A DNA stretch of 64,000 nt from Bacteroidia bacterium. GTDB lineage: Bacteria; Bacteroidota; Bacteroidia; Flavobacteriales; Flavobacteriaceae. A program made the translations under genes and the position numbers. Shown here in pieces: positions 63,122-64,000 of the stretch (position 1 is its first letter; each line of letters begins with the position of its first letter). The stretch lies in the NCBI GenBank assembly GCA_030427865.1, contig JAUICK010000001.1:124001-188000 (forward strand), in the 5' to 3' direction. A model generated the notes under the pieces. The model searched no databases. It saw nothing but the letters and a program-made list of their open reading frames with translations, and was not told the DNA's origin.

Positions 63122-64000
63122 TTATAAATCTGTTACACATCCTTTAGATGCAGATGCTACTGATTTTGCGTATTTGTATAAAATTCCTTTTTTGTGTTTT
63201 AAGGCTGGTGCTACCCATTTTGCTTTTCTTTCTGCCAATTCTTCATCAGAAATTAATACATTTATAGAGTTGTCTTCTGCACTAATTCTAATTTTATCTC
63301 CAGTTTCAATTAAACCTATTGCACCTCCAGACTGTGCTTCTGGTGTAATATGCCCTACCACAAAACCGTGCGTTCCTCCAGAAAAACGACCATCTGTAAT
63401 TAAAGCTACAGATTTTCCTAAACCTGCTCCCATAATTAATGAAGTTGGTTTTAACATTTCTGGCATTCCAGGTCCTCCTTTTGGTCCCACATACCTAATG
63501 ACGACTACATCTCCTCTTTCTACTTCTCCGTTTGAAATTCCTGTGTTTGCTGCTTGTTCACCATCATAAACCACTGCTTTTCCTTCGAACAATAAACCTT
63601 CATTTCCAGAAATTTTTGCTACGGCACCTTCTTCAGCAAGGTTTCCGTATAGAATCTGTAAGTTTCCAGATTTTTTTAATGCATTTTCTTTTTGATAAAC
63701 AATATCTTGTTCTTCAAATTCTATGGCTTCAACATCAGCTAAATTTTCCGCTAAAGTTTTACCTGTAACTGTCATACAATCTCCATGTAAGTATCCTTGC
63801 TCTAACAAGTACTTCATAATTGCAGGAATTCCTCCAATTCCATGAATGTCTTCCATTAAATATTTACCAGATGGTTTTAAATCTCCAATTAAAGGAGTTC
63901 TATCAGAAACTCTTTGAAAATCTTCTAATTTAAAATCGATATCTGCTGCATGTGCAATTGCTAAAAAGTGAAGTACTGCATTGGTAGAACCTCCTAAAGC
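63122..64000 (-). CDS. ilvD: Dihydroxy-acid dehydratase, C-terminal part (5' end outside window)
   Basis: The minus-strand frame is open to the right edge; 292 residues are visible, about half of the normal 555-560. The visible part starts [19 protein letters not shown], then [19 protein letters not shown], and [21 protein letters not shown], all hallmarks of the IlvD/Edd family. An internal ATG at 63856 is not the start. It dehydrates dihydroxy acids to the branched-chain 2-oxo acids. It is the most upstream visible gene of the ilv operon. Confidence 0.95.
   Translation of the reverse strand, partial: ALGGSTNAVLHFLAIAHAADIDFKLEDFQRVSDRTPLIGDLKPSGKYLMEDIHGIGGIPAIMKYLLEQGYLHGDCMTVTGKTLAENLADVEAIEFEEQDIVYQKENALKKSGNLQILYGNLAEEGAVAKISGNEGLLFEGKAVVYDGEQAANTGISNGEVERGDVVVIRYVGPKGGPGMPEMLKPTSLIMGAGLGKSVALITDGRFSGGTHGFVVGHITPEAQSGGAIGLIETGDKIRISAEDNSINVLISDEELAERKAKWVAPALKHKKGILYKYAKSVASASKGCVTDL

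Noticed and set aside
63122..63856. A short independent ilvD-like protein starting at 63856
   Set aside because: The frame stays open to the window edge with conserved IlvD sequence, so the ATG is internal.
1..64000. CRISPR array, prophage, biosynthetic cluster or transposase
   Set aside because: No regularly spaced repeats, phage structural genes, synthase clusters or transposase motifs were seen on either strand.

Overview
The window is an AT-rich (roughly 30% GC by eye), gene-dense stretch of a Bacteroidota chromosome. It is most probably from a marine member of the Flavobacteriaceae such as a Polaribacter- or Tenacibaculum-like organism, although the genus is a guess. The evidence is a set of SPI/SPII secreted proteins typical of the phylum, a TonB-dependent receptor with an N-terminal carboxypeptidase-regulatory-like domain, weak or absent Shine-Dalgarno sequences, and many upstream matches to the Bacteroidota promoter element TANNTTTG. 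About 57 genes are supported, two of them cut by the window edges. No rRNA, tRNA, CRISPR array, prophage or classical insertion sequence is visible.

Layout. 1-3.6 kb: end of a membrane protein, two small lipoproteins, a YD-like repeat protein and a small membrane protein. 3.6-8.1 kb: two tandem, closely related TPR sensor kinases and a NarL-type response regulator. 8.1-26.8 kb: mixed housekeeping genes, namely a rhodanese with phenylalanine hydroxylase, an M48 protease, gpmI, a thioredoxin-like lipoprotein with a small HAD-like protein, an acyl-CoA transferase, map with a methyltransferase, ApbE, an OmpA lipoprotein, DoxX, an ECF sigma factor with an ArsC-like protein, a DEAD-box helicase, TatD and a DNA alkyl-transferase. 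26.8-31.4 kb: one very large and two small predicted outer-membrane proteins.

31.5-39.4 kb is a coherent phosphate-acquisition locus: a beta-helix lipoprotein and TonB receptor on the minus strand, then a phosphate-porin-like protein and a Pit transporter fused to a PhoU-like domain on the plus strand. Three of its promoters carry 11-bp-period TAACAT-type direct repeats that look like Pho boxes.

39.4-46.8 kb holds an AlbA_2/aldo-keto reductase/SDR cluster, lipoproteins, and a lipoprotein/histidine kinase/enoyl-CoA hydratase operon. 46.8-50.2 kb is leuS, which contains an in-frame insertion of a DUF559 (Vsr-like nuclease) domain bounded by inverted repeats. This is the most unusual object in the window. 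50.3-54.9 kb is the rimP-nusA-infB operon, with a terminator-shaped hairpin in its leader. 55-57.7 kb: a universal stress protein and a GapN-like dehydrogenase. 57.8-64 kb: the branched-chain amino acid genes, transcribed ilvD, ilvB, ilvN, ilvC and then ilvA.
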